A stretch of DNA of 64,000 bases from Streptomyces hundungensis (GCF_003627815.1 NZ_CP032698.1:3906001-3970000), one strand, 5' to 3'; counted from the stretch's first letter, positions 41,298-50,107 are shown. The notes: generated by a model not told the origin, from the sequence alone. A program made the numbers and translations.

Positions 41298-41507
41298 GCC
41301 CTGGCGCCCCCCATCGTTGTGGTCCTGGATTCCAGACCTTAGACCTGAGGGGATCAGCCGCCTATCCTCGGGCCGCCCTGTGTTGCGCCACCCCCGGCCC
41401 GCACCCCCCGTTCACGGCCGGGGCGCCCCACCCGGGGCCCCGATGCGGCAGACTGGAAGTTTGCCCGCCCTGCCCGGGTGGCGATCCGCCGGAAGGACAT
41501 GCCCCAG

Positions 41508-43151
41508 GTGACCGGACCACTCATCGTCCAGAGCGACAAGACCCTGCTCCTGGAGGTCGACCACGAGCAGGCCGACGCCTGCCGTCGCGCCATCGCGCCC
41601 TTCGCGGAGCTGGAGCGGGCCCCCGAGCACATCCACACCTACCGGCTGACGCCGTTGGGCCTGTGGAACGCGCGGGCCGCCGGGCATGACGCGGAGCAGG
41701 TCGTCGACGCCCTCGTCGAGTACTCGCGCTACCCCGTCCCGCACGCCCTGCTCGTCGACATCGCCGAGACGATGGACCGCTACGGCCGGCTCACCCTGAG
41801 CAAGCACCCCACCCACGGCCTGGTGCTGACCTCCACCGACCGTCCCGTACTCGAAGAGATCCTGCGGTCCAAGAAGGTCGCCCCGCTGGTCGGCGCCCGC
41901 ATCGACGCGGACACGGTCGCCGTGCACCCCTCCGAGCGCGGCCAGATCAAGCAGACGCTGCTGAAGCTGGGCTGGCCGGCCGAGGACCTCGCGGGGTACG
42001 TGGATGGCGAGGCGCACCCGATCGAGCTCGCCGAGGACGGCTGGGCGCTGCGCCCGTACCAGCGGCAGGCCGTCGAGGGGTTCTGGCACGGCGGCAGCGG
42101 TGTGGTGGTGCTGCCCTGCGGCGCGGGCAAGACGCTGGTCGGCGCCGGGGCGATGGCCGAGGCGAAGGCGACCACGCTCATCCTGGTCACCAACACCGTC
42201 TCGGCCCGCCAGTGGAAGCACGAGCTGGTGAAGCGGACCAGCCTGACCGAGGACGAGATCGGCGAGTACAGCGGGACGAAGAAGGAGATCCGTCCCATCA
42301 CGATCGCCACGTACCAGGTGCTCACCACCCGCCGTAAGGGCGTCTACGCGCATCTGGAGCTGTTCGACTCCCGGGACTGGGGCCTGATCGTCTACGACGA
42401 GGTGCATCTGCTGCCCGCGCCGGTCTTCAAGTTCACCGCCGACCTCCAGGCCCGCCGCCGGCTCGGTCTGACGGCGACGCTTGTGCGCGAGGACGGCCGC
42501 GAGTCGGACGTGTTCTCGCTGATCGGTCCCAAGCGGTTCGACGCGCCGTGGAAGGAGATCGAGGCGCAGGGTTACATCGCGCCCGCCGACTGCGTCGAGG
42601 TGCGGGTCAACCTCACGGACAGCGAGCGGCTCGCGTACGCGACCGCCGAGACCGAGGAGAAGTACCGCTTCTGTGCGACGACGGCGACCAAGCGGAAGGT
42701 CACCGAGGCGCTGGTACGGAAGTTCGCGGGTCAGCAGATCCTCGTCATCGGCCAGTACATCGACCAACTCGACGAGCTGGGCGAGCACTTGAACGCTCCC
42801 GTCATCAAGGGCGAGACCACCAACGCGCAGCGCGAGAAGCTGTTCGGGGCGTTCCGCGAGGGCGAGATCAGCGTCCTCGTGGTGTCGAAGGTGGCGAACT
42901 TCTCGATCGACCTGCCGGAGGCGACGGTCGCCATCCAGGTGTCGGGTACGTTCGGCTCCCGCCAGGAGGAGGCCCAGCGCCTCGGCCGTGTGCTGCGCCC
43001 GAAGGCCGACGGTCACCAGGCGCACTTCTACTCGGTGGTGGCCCGCGACACCATCGATCAGGACTTCGCGGCGCACCGCCAGCGCTTCCTGGCCGAGCAG
43101 GGCTACGCCTACCGGATCATGGACGCGGACGAACTCCTCGCGGGCAACTGA
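41508..43151 (+). CDS. XPB/ERCC3-type DNA repair helicase
   Basis: 547-residue superfamily-2 helicase, bacterial XPB. After an N-terminal damage-recognition-like domain (VQSDKTLLLEVDHEQADACR onward), the RecA-like core carries Walker A CGAGKTLVGA (~residue 209), the DEVH box in VYDEVHLLPAP, motif III LGLTATLVREDGRESD with the XPB RED triad, and motif VI QEEAQRLGRVLRPK. Mycobacterial XPB has 3'-5' helicase and annealing activity. GTG 41508 gives the conserved MTGPLIVQSDK start; ATG 41499 and GTG 41478 are in frame. The 3' end overlaps the convergent GT87 gene by 43 bases. Confidence 0.93.
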   Translation: MTGPLIVQSDKTLLLEVDHEQADACRRAIAPFAELERAPEHIHTYRLTPLGLWNARAAGHDAEQVVDALVEYSRYPVPHALLVDIAETMDRYGRLTLSKHPTHGLVLTSTDRPVLEEILRSKKVAPLVGARIDADTVAVHPSERGQIKQTLLKLGWPAEDLAGYVDGEAHPIELAEDGWALRPYQRQAVEGFWHGGSGVVVLPCGAGKTLVGAGAMAEAKATTLILVTNTVSARQWKHELVKRTSLTEDEIGEYSGTKKEIRPITIATYQVLTTRRKGVYAHLELFDSRDWGLIVYDEVHLLPAPVFKFTADLQARRRLGLTATLVREDGRESDVFSLIGPKRFDAPWKEIEAQGYIAPADCVEVRVNLTDSERLAYATAETEEKYRFCATTATKRKVTEALVRKFAGQQILVIGQYIDQLDELGEHLNAPVIKGETTNAQREKLFGAFREGEISVLVVSKVANFSIDLPEATVAIQVSGTFGSRQEEAQRLGRVLRPKADGHQAHFYSVVARDTIDQDFAAHRQRFLAEQGYAYRIMDADELLAGN

Positions 43152-44299
43152 GCATCCGGCTCCACCGGGGCGGCCCTTCGACCGGAGCGCCGGGTCGCCC
43201 ACCCCAGCACCGCGAGCCCGACCAGCGCGTAGGGCGAGGCCAACGGCTGCTGCCAGAGCGGTAGTTGGAGGTCGAGTTCGCCCGCGTGCGGTACGAGCCA
43301 GAGGGTGCGGGCGGTGAAGACGACCGCGAGCACGACGGCCGCACGTGCCCGCCCCTCCCCGGCCGCCAGGGCGATCAGCGGGACGCACCACACCCAGTGG
43401 TGCGACCAGCTGATGGGCGAGATCAGCAGGGCGGTGAAGGAGCTCACCAGCAGGGCGTGGCGCTCCTCGGCCCGGCGGGCGATCCACAGCCCTGCGGCGC
43501 CGACGACGAGCGCGCCCGCCGCCCACACCATCCCCGGCGCGGGGGTGTGCAACAGCCGCGCGAGCAGCCCTTGCAAGGACTGATTGTCGACGATCCACGC
43601 CTTGCCGACGCGGCCGGTCTCGAAGAGGCGGCGGGTGAAGAACTCGACGCTGGCGTAAGGGAGTACGAGCGCTGCGACCAGCACGGTCGTGATGAATCCG
43701 GCCAGCGCGGTGAGGGCCTCGCGGACGCGTCCCCGTACCAGCAGATGGAGCACGAAGAAGAGCGGCGTGATCTTGATCCCGGCGGCGAGCCCGACCGCGA
43801 ACCCCTTCGCGAAGGCACCCGCCGGCCGGGACAGGTCCCAGAGCACGAGGCAGACGAGTGCGAGGTTGACCTGCCCGAAGATCAGGGTCTGGAAGACGGG
43901 TTCGAGCCACAGCGCGAGCGCGGTGGCGGCGAGCACGTGCGCGGCGCGGACCTCGATGCGCGCGAAGCGGCAGGACAGCACCACGAGGAGCGCGAGCAGC
44001 GCGACATTGGCCCCGCAGAAGGCCGCCTTGAGCGCGGACAGCGGCACGAAGGCAGTGGGCAGGAACAGCAGGGCGGCGAACGGCGGGTAGGTGGCGGGCA
44101 GGTGCCATGGCGTGACGGTGAACCCGTAGAGCGGTCCGCCGTGCGCGACGGCTGCGCCCTCCGCCCGGTAGACCTGGGCGTCCGCCATGGGGATCCGCAG
44201 GGCGGCACAGAGCACGGTGAGCGCGGCCAGCGAAAGCCCGAGCAGGACGATGGCCCGGGTGGTGGCGGCTGCACGCGGCGTACGGACGGTCACAGTCAC
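43109..44299 (-). CDS. GT87-family polyprenol-phosphate mannosyltransferase-like membrane protein
   Basis: 396-residue GT-C-fold membrane enzyme of glycosyltransferase family 87 (DUF2029), like mycobacterial PimE and other polyprenyl-phosphate-mannose-dependent enzymes. About ten membrane segments; the conserved Asp of the first external loop is in IPMADAQVYRAEG, followed by YGFTVTPWHLPATYPPFAALLF. SWSHHWVW, the conserved histidine motif, is in the C-terminal half. The acceptor is unknown. GTG 44299 is the start. It is convergent with, and overlaps, the XPB gene. The family is clear; the specific sugar transfer is inferred. Confidence 0.87.
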   Translation of the reverse strand: MTVTVRTPRAAATTRAIVLLGLSLAALTVLCAALRIPMADAQVYRAEGAAVAHGGPLYGFTVTPWHLPATYPPFAALLFLPTAFVPLSALKAAFCGANVALLALLVVLSCRFARIEVRAAHVLAATALALWLEPVFQTLIFGQVNLALVCLVLWDLSRPAGAFAKGFAVGLAAGIKITPLFFVLHLLVRGRVREALTALAGFITTVLVAALVLPYASVEFFTRRLFETGRVGKAWIVDNQSLQGLLARLLHTPAPGMVWAAGALVVGAAGLWIARRAEERHALLVSSFTALLISPISWSHHWVWCVPLIALAAGEGRARAAVVLAVVFTARTLWLVPHAGELDLQLPLWQQPLASPYALVGLAVLGWATRRSGRRAAPVEPDAQLPARSSSASMIR

Positions 44300-44363
44300 A
44301 CGAAGTGACCCTAGCGGTACGGTCGGTCAGCGCCGAGGACGGTCGCCAGGGGGCCGCGCCGAG

Positions 44364-44570
44364 TCAGCCCTGGTGGCGCCGGCGGACGCCCGCCTCCTCC
44401 GCGAACTCGCCCATCACCACCACGCTGAACGCGGCGCCGGCGAGCACCTTCGCGGCCCGGACCGCGTTGCCGATCTTGTGGGTACGGTGAGGGGCGGCGC
44501 CCGAGGCGGTGGCGCCGCGCGGGGTGCCGGGACGGGCGGAGGGGGCTGGGGTGCAGGTCGTTGTACTCAT
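44364..44570 (-). CDS. Small hypothetical protein
   Basis: 68-residue protein with a Thr/Pro/Ala-rich N-terminus and a conserved-looking centre GNAVRAAKVLAGAAFSVVVMGEF, which could be an amphipathic or weakly membrane-associated helix, ending in EEAGVRRRHQG. ATG 44570 (MSTTTCTPAP) is used; an upstream in-frame extension lacks support. It is divergent from the ECF41 sigma gene across 282 bases, and 64 bases upstream of GT87 on the same strand. No family is recognised. Confidence 0.65.
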   Translation of the reverse strand: MSTTTCTPAPSARPGTPRGATASGAAPHRTHKIGNAVRAAKVLAGAAFSVVVMGEFAEEAGVRRRHQG

Positions 44571-44766
44571 GTATCCATGATGGATTTCGGACAACCCCGG
44601 CACATCGACCCCCGGGTTGAACCTCCCCGCCCCCCGCGTAGTCCTCTGGTCCGACGCCGTCCCCTACGGGTATGAGCCGGGACCCCCTGAGGGCGGGACC
44701 AAGGCCTCCCCCTCGCCCGGGACCACCGTCCCCGGCCCAGTCCGGCGAAAGACCTGCCCCCGCGCC

Positions 44767-44793
44767 TGTCACACCACGCCCCCTTCCGGTGTC
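44767..44793 (+). promoter_or_regulatory. ECF41-type promoter upstream of its sigma gene
   Basis: TGTCACA (44767-44773), 16 bases, then TGTC (44790-44793). The published ECF41 consensus is TGTCACA, about 16 bases, CGTC, so only one base differs. It lies 60 bases before ATG 44853, in the right direction for autoregulation. Confidence 0.65.
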
Positions 44794-44852
44794 AGAGCAG
44801 CACCACCACTGCCACCAGCGCCACCACGCAACGCGACGGAGGAACAGCAGAC

Positions 44853-45752
44853 ATGGTCGACGACGAGTACCTCGCGCAGCGCTTCGAGGAGCACCGCGGT
44901 CATCTGCGCGCGGTGGCGTACCGGATGCTGGGCTCCCTCAGTGAGGCCGAGGACGCCGTCCAGGAGGGCTGGCTGCGGGCCAGCCGCGCGGACAGCGGGG
45001 CGGTGGACAACCTGGGCGGCTGGCTGACCACGATCGTCGCGCGGATCTGCCTCAACATGCTGCGGGCGCGCGGCACCCGGCGGGAGGCGGCCCTCGACGT
45101 CGGGGAGTACGAGTACGTGCACGTGCCGGACCCGGTGCTCGGCCCGGTGGACGGGGCCGACCCCGAGCAGGAGGTGCTGCTCGCCGACTCGGTGGGCCTG
45201 GCCCTGATGGTGGTCCTGGAGACGCTGGCCCCCGCCGAGCGGCTGGCCTTCGTGCTGCACGACATGTTCGCGGTGCCGTTCGAGGACATCGCGCCGATCG
45301 TCGACAAGACGCCTGCGGCGACCCGTCAGCTCGCCAGCCGGGCGCGACGGCGGGTGCAGGGCCGGGTGCCCTCGCCCTCGCCCGACCGCGCCCGCCAGCG
45401 CGAGGTGGTCGAGGCGTTCATCTCGGCGGCGCGCGGCGGCGACTTCGAGGCGCTGCTCGCGCTGCTCGACCCGGACGTGGTGCTGCGGGCCGATGCGGGG
45501 GCGTTGCCGACGACGAAGCTGGTGCGGGGGGCTCGGGCGGTGGCCGAACAGGCCAACAGCTTCCGCAAGTTGGCGGCGTTCAACCGCCTGGTCCTGGTCA
45601 ATGGCGCGCCGGGCATTCTGGCGGTGGTGGGGGGACGGGTGGTCTCGGTGCTGGCCTTCACGCTGGGCGAGGACGCCCGAATCACCGAGCTGAACATCCT
45701 CGCCGACCCCACCCGCCTCCACCCCCTGAACCCCCTGGGGCTGACGCCATAA
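44853..45752 (+). CDS. ECF41-group (SigJ-like) RNA polymerase sigma factor
   Basis: 299-residue ECF sigma factor with a fused SnoaL-like domain, the hallmark of ECF41. Region 2 (~8-75, HLRAVAYRMLGSLSEAEDAVQE) and region 4 (~115-165, LAPAERLAFVLHDMFAVPFEDIAPIV and RQLASRARRRV) are followed by the NTF2-fold extension (~185-290), which regulates the core. The family DGPP/NPDKL-type residues could not be confirmed by eye. A strong GGAGGAA precedes ATG 44853. Usually a COE-type oxidoreductase gene is adjacent; none is here. An ECF41-like promoter lies upstream. The last codons run into a repeat-like sequence. Confidence 0.93.
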   Translation: MVDDEYLAQRFEEHRGHLRAVAYRMLGSLSEAEDAVQEGWLRASRADSGAVDNLGGWLTTIVARICLNMLRARGTRREAALDVGEYEYVHVPDPVLGPVDGADPEQEVLLADSVGLALMVVLETLAPAERLAFVLHDMFAVPFEDIAPIVDKTPAATRQLASRARRRVQGRVPSPSPDRARQREVVEAFISAARGGDFEALLALLDPDVVLRADAGALPTTKLVRGARAVAEQANSFRKLAAFNRLVLVNGAPGILAVVGGRVVSVLAFTLGEDARITELNILADPTRLHPLNPLGLTP

Positions 45753-46158
45753 CCCCCCGGGGCTCCGCCCCAGACCCCGGCGCGCTTGCCCACCCACCCG
45801 CCCGTGCAGCGGGTTGGTTGGTTCCGGTCCCCTGGGGCTCCGCCCCAGACCCCGTTCGCGCCTAAAGGGCGCTCGTCCTCAATCGCCGGACAGGCTGTAG
45901 GTGCCCCAGCACCGGCACGGCTAGGGGCGCGGGGAACTGCGCGCCCAGCCACCCACGGTCCGCAGACGAGCTCACCCCCGGAGGGTTTCGGGAAGGGGCG
46001 GGGTGGGGGAAAACCATTCGCCCCACCCCCACCCCCCTCGCTAAAATCCCCACCCCCCGCCCTCCCCGGAGGCGCCGCCCCCCGTCCGGAAACCGGGAGG
46101 CCGCCGTACCGCCACCAAACACGGCACGGCCCGTACCCACCCCCGCCGGAGGCAACCC
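45753..46158. repeat. Composite intergenic repeat tract 8 (B', C, B, A, D)
   Basis: 406 bases between the sigma gene and the helicase gene (same strand). A short B hairpin (45757-45778), C (~45786-45824), B with tail (~45830-45895), one A (~45923-45968) and D (GGAGGGTTTCGGGAAGGGG, ~45976) occur in the standard order. The remaining ~140 bases are C-rich, low-complexity leader with CGGAGG just before GTG 46159. Confidence 0.87.
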
Positions 46159-48225
46159 GTGCCCGCGCACGCCCCCACCCCCAACCCCCTCGACCACGAA
46201 CGCACCCACCTCGCCCACTCCCGCGCCGCCCTGCGCGCGATGCGCGAGGACGTCCAGGCCCTGGACATCAAGGACGTCACCGCGAACTGGGTGAACGCCG
46301 CCGTCCTCCAGCGCCAGATCGACGACCGCATCAAGGCCCTCGCCGACCTCTCCCACACCCCCCTCTTCTTCGGCCGCCTGGACTACCTGCACGCCCCCGG
46401 CGCGGACCTCGCCGAGGGCGCCGGGGGCGAGAGGTTCTACATCGGGCGCCGCCACGTCCACGACGCCGACGGCGACCCGATGGTCATCGACTGGCGCGCC
46501 CCCGTCTCGCAGCCGTTCTACCGCGCGTCGAAGAAGGACCCGCTGGACGTCTCGCTGCGCCGCCGTTTCGGTTACACCGGGGGCGAGTTGACGGCGTACG
46601 AGGACGAGCACCTGATGGACGCCACGGAGACCGCCCGGACCAGCAAGCTGCTCCAGGCGGAGATCGAGCGCCCGCGCGTGGGCCCGATGCGGGACATCGT
46701 GGCCACCATCCAGCCCGAGCAGGACGAGATCGTACGGTCGGGTCTGAGCGGCAGCGTGTGCGTGCAGGGAGGGCCGGGCACCGGCAAGACCGCCGTGGGC
46801 CTGCACCGGGTCGCGTATCTGCTGTACGCGCACCGGGACCGGCTGGCCCGCACCGGCACCCTCGTCATCGGCCCGAACAAGTCCTTCCTGCACTACATCG
46901 AGCAAGTCCTGCCCGCGCTGGGCGAGTTGGAGGTCAAGCAGGCGACCGTGGACGACCTGGTGGCCTCGACGGGCGTCGAGGTGCGGGGTACCGATCCCGC
47001 CGAGGCGGCCGTGATCAAGGGTGACGCCCGCATGGCCGAGGTGCTGCGCCGCGCGGTCTGGTCGCACGTGACCACCCCCTCCGAGCCCCTGGTCGTGGTG
47101 CGCGGCTCGCGCCGCTGGCGCGTACCGGCGTACGAACTCGCCACGATCGTCGAGGAGTTGAGGGACCGCGACATCCGTTACGGTGCCGCGCGCGAGGCCC
47201 TGCCGCAGCGGATCGCGCACACGGTGCTCGTCCGGATGGAGCAGGCGGGCGAGGCACCCGACGACCGCGTGCAGGACGCGGTGGCCCGCAACACGGCGGT
47301 CAAGGCGGCCGTGAAGGCGATCTGGCCGCCGGTGGACCCGGCGAAGCTGGTGCTGCGCCTGCTGAACGAGCCCGCCTTCCTCGCCACGCACGCCGAGGGC
47401 ATCCTCACCGACGACGAGCAGAAGGCGATCCTCGCCCCCAAGCCCGCCCGCAGCGTGAAGGCGGCCAAGTGGTCGGCGGCGGACGCGGTCCTCATCGACG
47501 AGACGAACGACCTGGTCGCCCGCACCCCCTCACTGGGCCATGTGGTGCTCGACGAGGCCCAGGACCTCTCCCCCATGCAGTACCGCGCGGTCGGCCGCCG
47601 CTGCACGACCGGTTCGGCGACCGTCCTCGGCGACCTGGCACAGGGCACCACGCCCTGGGCGACGGCGAGTTGGGCCGAGGCGCTGCGTCATCTCGGCAAG
47701 GGGGACGCGGTGGTGGAGGAGCTGACGGCCGGCTTCCGCGTGCCGCGCGAGGTCATCGCGTACGCCTCGAAACTGCTGCCCTCCATCTCGCCCGGCCTGG
47801 CCCCCGTGGAGTCGGTCCGTGAGACGCCGGGCTCCCTGGACGTACGCGCGGCGAGCACACCGGCCGAGCTGGACGCGGCCGTGGTGGCGGCCTGCGAGGA
47901 GTCCCTCGCCCACGAGGGCTCGATCGGCCTGATCGCCGCCGACGCCCGCATTCCCGTACTGGCCAAGGCACTTGAGGCAGCGGGCCTCGCCCATCTCGAC
48001 CCCGGCGAGGAGACCACGGCGACCTCCCGCCTCACCCTGGTCCCGGCGTCCCTGGCGAAGGGCCTGGAGTACGACTACGTGGTCCTGGACGAACCGACCG
48101 CCGTGGTCGACGGCGAGCCCGACGAACGCACGGGCCTGCGCCGCCTGTACGTCGCCCTGACCCGAGCGGTCTCAGGCCTGACGATCGTCCACGCGAGCCC
48201 GCTGCCGCCCCAACTCGCCCTATAG
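46159..48225 (+). CDS. HelD-like UvrD/Rep-family ATPase (RNA polymerase recycling factor)
   Basis: 688-residue superfamily-1 helicase-like protein. An N-terminal coiled-coil arm (~10-75) precedes the 1A domain with Walker A GGPGTGKTAVGLHR (K210), an insertion, then LDEAQDLSPMQYRAVGRR (Walker B) and the 2A motif GLEYDYVVLDEPTAVVDGE. This layout matches HelD, which binds RNA polymerase and releases it from DNA; some actinobacterial forms (HelR) confer rifamycin tolerance. Whether this is the HelD or HelR type is not decidable by eye. GTG 46159 has CGGAGG upstream. Its 3' end overlaps the DUF397 gene by 6 bases. Confidence 0.88.
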   Translation: MPAHAPTPNPLDHERTHLAHSRAALRAMREDVQALDIKDVTANWVNAAVLQRQIDDRIKALADLSHTPLFFGRLDYLHAPGADLAEGAGGERFYIGRRHVHDADGDPMVIDWRAPVSQPFYRASKKDPLDVSLRRRFGYTGGELTAYEDEHLMDATETARTSKLLQAEIERPRVGPMRDIVATIQPEQDEIVRSGLSGSVCVQGGPGTGKTAVGLHRVAYLLYAHRDRLARTGTLVIGPNKSFLHYIEQVLPALGELEVKQATVDDLVASTGVEVRGTDPAEAAVIKGDARMAEVLRRAVWSHVTTPSEPLVVVRGSRRWRVPAYELATIVEELRDRDIRYGAAREALPQRIAHTVLVRMEQAGEAPDDRVQDAVARNTAVKAAVKAIWPPVDPAKLVLRLLNEPAFLATHAEGILTDDEQKAILAPKPARSVKAAKWSAADAVLIDETNDLVARTPSLGHVVLDEAQDLSPMQYRAVGRRCTTGSATVLGDLAQGTTPWATASWAEALRHLGKGDAVVEELTAGFRVPREVIAYASKLLPSISPGLAPVESVRETPGSLDVRAASTPAELDAAVVAACEESLAHEGSIGLIAADARIPVLAKALEAAGLAHLDPGEETTATSRLTLVPASLAKGLEYDYVVLDEPTAVVDGEPDERTGLRRLYVALTRAVSGLTIVHASPLPPQLAL

Positions 48226-48591
48226 GGGCCCGACTCCGGCGTACGCCACGAACTCGCCCCAGGCGCCGGGCGAAAGCGTGAGCTGAGGACCGGCCTTGTC
48301 CTTGGAGTCCCGGACGTGGATGACGGCGGGGGTGGCGGCGACCTCGACGCAGGAGTCACCGTCGCCGCTGCTGTAGCTGGACTTGCTCCAGCACGCGGAA
48401 ACCTCGACGCAGGAGTCGCCCTCGGCGCTGCTGTAGCTGGACTTGCTCCAGCATTCGGCGACTTCGACGCAGGAGTCGCCAGACCCGCTGCTGTACGTCG
48501 ACTTCCGCCAGTCGAGGGCGACTTCGACGCAATCGTCGCCGGAGCCGCTGCTGTAACTGCTCTTGAACCAGCCCAGTTCGGTTGTGCTCAT
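48220..48591 (-). CDS. DUF397 protein with four tandem N-terminal repeats
   Basis: 123-residue DUF397 protein. Ordinary members have one WxKSSYSSGxGDxCVEVA unit followed by the VRDSKD segment and a C-terminal strand. This one has four units with Trp at residues 8, 28, 48 and 68, an exact 20-residue period, before the single VHVRDSKDKAGPQL and WGEFVAYAGVGPL end. Each unit keeps Lys-Ser-Ser/Thr-Tyr-Ser-Ser, Gly-Asp and Cys-Val-Glu-Val; residue changes are conservative. The start ATG 48591 overlaps the stop of the HTH-DUF5753 gene (ATGA), so the two are translationally coupled. The gene converges on HelD. Confidence 0.9.
   Translation of the reverse strand: MSTTELGWFKSSYSSGSGDDCVEVALDWRKSTYSSGSGDSCVEVAECWSKSSYSSAEGDSCVEVSACWSKSSYSSGDGDSCVEVAATPAVIHVRDSKDKAGPQLTLSPGAWGEFVAYAGVGPL
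48331..48570 (-). repeat. Four 60-bp coding tandem repeats
   Basis: Four units of 60 bases encode the WxKSxYSS..GDxCVEV module of the DUF397 protein. They are diverged at the DNA level but in perfect register. An unequal-crossover origin is likely. Confidence 0.85.
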
Positions 48592-49469
48592 GGCGCTCCT
48601 CGCAGTAGCTCCAGTCGGCCCACCGATTGCTCAGGCGTAAGGGCCTGTGACCGCAGTTTCGCATACCGCATGTGAAGCGTGCTGATCAGTTTGGGGTCGG
48701 AGACGAAGATGCCGCTCTCCTGCCCCTCGCAGTACCCGAACCACCGATGAGCCGGCGTTTCAGCGAGCCGAATGGGACCGGCCAATCCCGCGTGAACTCC
48801 CAAGCCCGCCGGGAGGATTTGAAGCTCGACGTTGCGAGCGGCCGTCCGCTCCAGGACGTAATCGATCAGCTCACGGGTCACGTCCGGCCCTCCCGTACGC
48901 CGCGCGAAGACGTGCTCGTCGACGATGAAGCTGTACGCCGTGTTGGGGCGCTCCGTGAGCAGCCGCTGCCTCTTCAGTCGAGCCACCATGTTCGCGTCGA
49001 TCTGCGCGTCGGCCAGCGGCGGCAGTTGGGCCCGGAACAGCGCCAGCGCATACGCCTCCGTCTGGAGCAGCCCCGGGATCAGCCGGGACTCGTACGTGTA
49101 CAGGCTGATCGCGGTGCGCTCCAGGCGGGCCCACCGGCGGAACCAGGACGCCAGGCCCGGCTGGCGGCTGAGGTGGCGGGCCGCAGCGGTCAGCGCGCCC
49201 GTGTTGCCCAGCGCTCGCTCCGCGCGCTCGATGAAGGCCGGGTCGGGCATGCGGCGGCCCAACTCCACTGAGGCGACCGTGTGTTTGGAGTAGCCGACCA
49301 GCGCCCCGAGCTGCGCGCGGCTCAGGCCGGCGTGTTCGCGCAGGGCCTGGACGACCGCGCCGAATGTCCGCAGGCTGTCGGAGGCCTCGGGCTCCCCGTC
49401 TCGGCCCTCGTGATCGTCCAGGCCCGCTTGATCCTCGTGATCGTCGTGGTCCTCGTGGTCCCATGGCAT
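48588..49469 (-). CDS. XRE-type HTH regulator with DUF5753 (WhiJ/Scr1-like), second copy
   Basis: 293-residue paralogue-type of the regulator at 8387-9328. An unusual His/Asp/Glu-rich N-terminus (DHEDHDDHED and DDHEG within 26 residues) precedes the helix-turn-helix (~35-90; FGAVVQALREHAGLSRAQLGALVGYSKHTVASVELGRRMPD), then DUF5753 (~105-280; ISLYTYESRLIPGLLQTEAYA and ELQILPAGLGVHAG). ATG 49469 is used; the frame extends upstream to 49511. The gene is coupled by ATGA overlap to the tandem-repeat DUF397 gene, and divergent from the HATPase_c gene at 49628. Confidence 0.9.
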   Translation of the reverse strand: MPWDHEDHDDHEDQAGLDDHEGRDGEPEASDSLRTFGAVVQALREHAGLSRAQLGALVGYSKHTVASVELGRRMPDPAFIERAERALGNTGALTAAARHLSRQPGLASWFRRWARLERTAISLYTYESRLIPGLLQTEAYALALFRAQLPPLADAQIDANMVARLKRQRLLTERPNTAYSFIVDEHVFARRTGGPDVTRELIDYVLERTAARNVELQILPAGLGVHAGLAGPIRLAETPAHRWFGYCEGQESGIFVSDPKLISTLHMRYAKLRSQALTPEQSVGRLELLRGAP

Positions 49470-49558
49470 CGGCGGCCACCTCCAGGTGAACGGATCGCCC
49501 CGCGTTCGCAACTCACCCAGAGTTACGGCAGAAGGCCCGTACCGTCTACACCCTGTGC

Positions 49559-49581
49559 GCGTACGCTCGCGCAGCGTACGC
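49559..49581. promoter_or_regulatory. Repeated GCGTACGC palindromes between HTH and HATPase genes
   Basis: GCGTACGC occurs at 49559-49566 and 49574-49581, 15 bases apart. Each is itself palindromic. It is a candidate operator for the divergent HTH-DUF5753 and HATPase genes, and differs from the 17-bp element of the first locus. Confidence 0.4.
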
Positions 49582-49627
49582 GGCTCAGATCTGGTGGCGA
49601 CCTCTGCGGGCCCCTCACCTTGGGGTT

Positions 49628-50107
49628 ATGCATCTCGACATGGAACCCCGAGCCGAGCAACTCCCGGCTACCGTCTGTGCGTTCAGGAAGCGGTTCGCGT
49701 CCACGCGACGCGCGGCGGGGCTGGCGCGCAGGCTGGCGCAGGGGCAGTTGGCGGCCTGGGGCATCGCGCCGGAGAGCGAGGCGTCACGGACGGCGGCGCT
49801 GCTCGTGGCGGAGCTCGCCGCGAACGCGGTGCTGCACGCCTATGTGTCCGGGCGGGGCTTCGAGGTGGGGGTGGCGCTGCGCGAGGACGGCGTCCTGCGC
49901 ATCGAGGTGACGGACACCCGGGCGGACAAGGCGCTGCCGGTGGTGGCCTCGGCCCCGGCGGCCGACTGCGAATCGGGGCGCGGGCTGCTCCTGGTGCAGG
50001 CGTTCGCGGACCACTGGGGGACGGTGGAGGGGCCGACCCCGCTCAAGACCGTATGGGCTCAACTGGCCTTGCCCGAGGGGGAGTTCATCCGGGTGCTTCG
50101 TCCCTGA
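49628..50107 (+). CDS. HATPase_c anti-sigma-factor-like ATP-binding protein, second copy
   Basis: 159-residue GHKL-fold protein like the one at 9578. The N-box is LLVAELAANAVLHAYVSG, the D-box VTDTRADKALP and the G-box ESGRGLLLVQAFADHWG. It completes the second WhiJ-type trio with the divergent HTH-DUF5753 gene and its coupled DUF397 partner. ATG 49628 follows CACCTTGGGGTT, so no ribosome site is apparent. Kinase or anti-sigma activity is inferred from family. It converges on cutC with a 61-base gap. Confidence 0.87.
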   Translation: MHLDMEPRAEQLPATVCAFRKRFASTRRAAGLARRLAQGQLAAWGIAPESEASRTAALLVAELAANAVLHAYVSGRGFEVGVALREDGVLRIEVTDTRADKALPVVASAPAADCESGRGLLLVQAFADHWGTVEGPTPLKTVWAQLALPEGEFIRVLRP

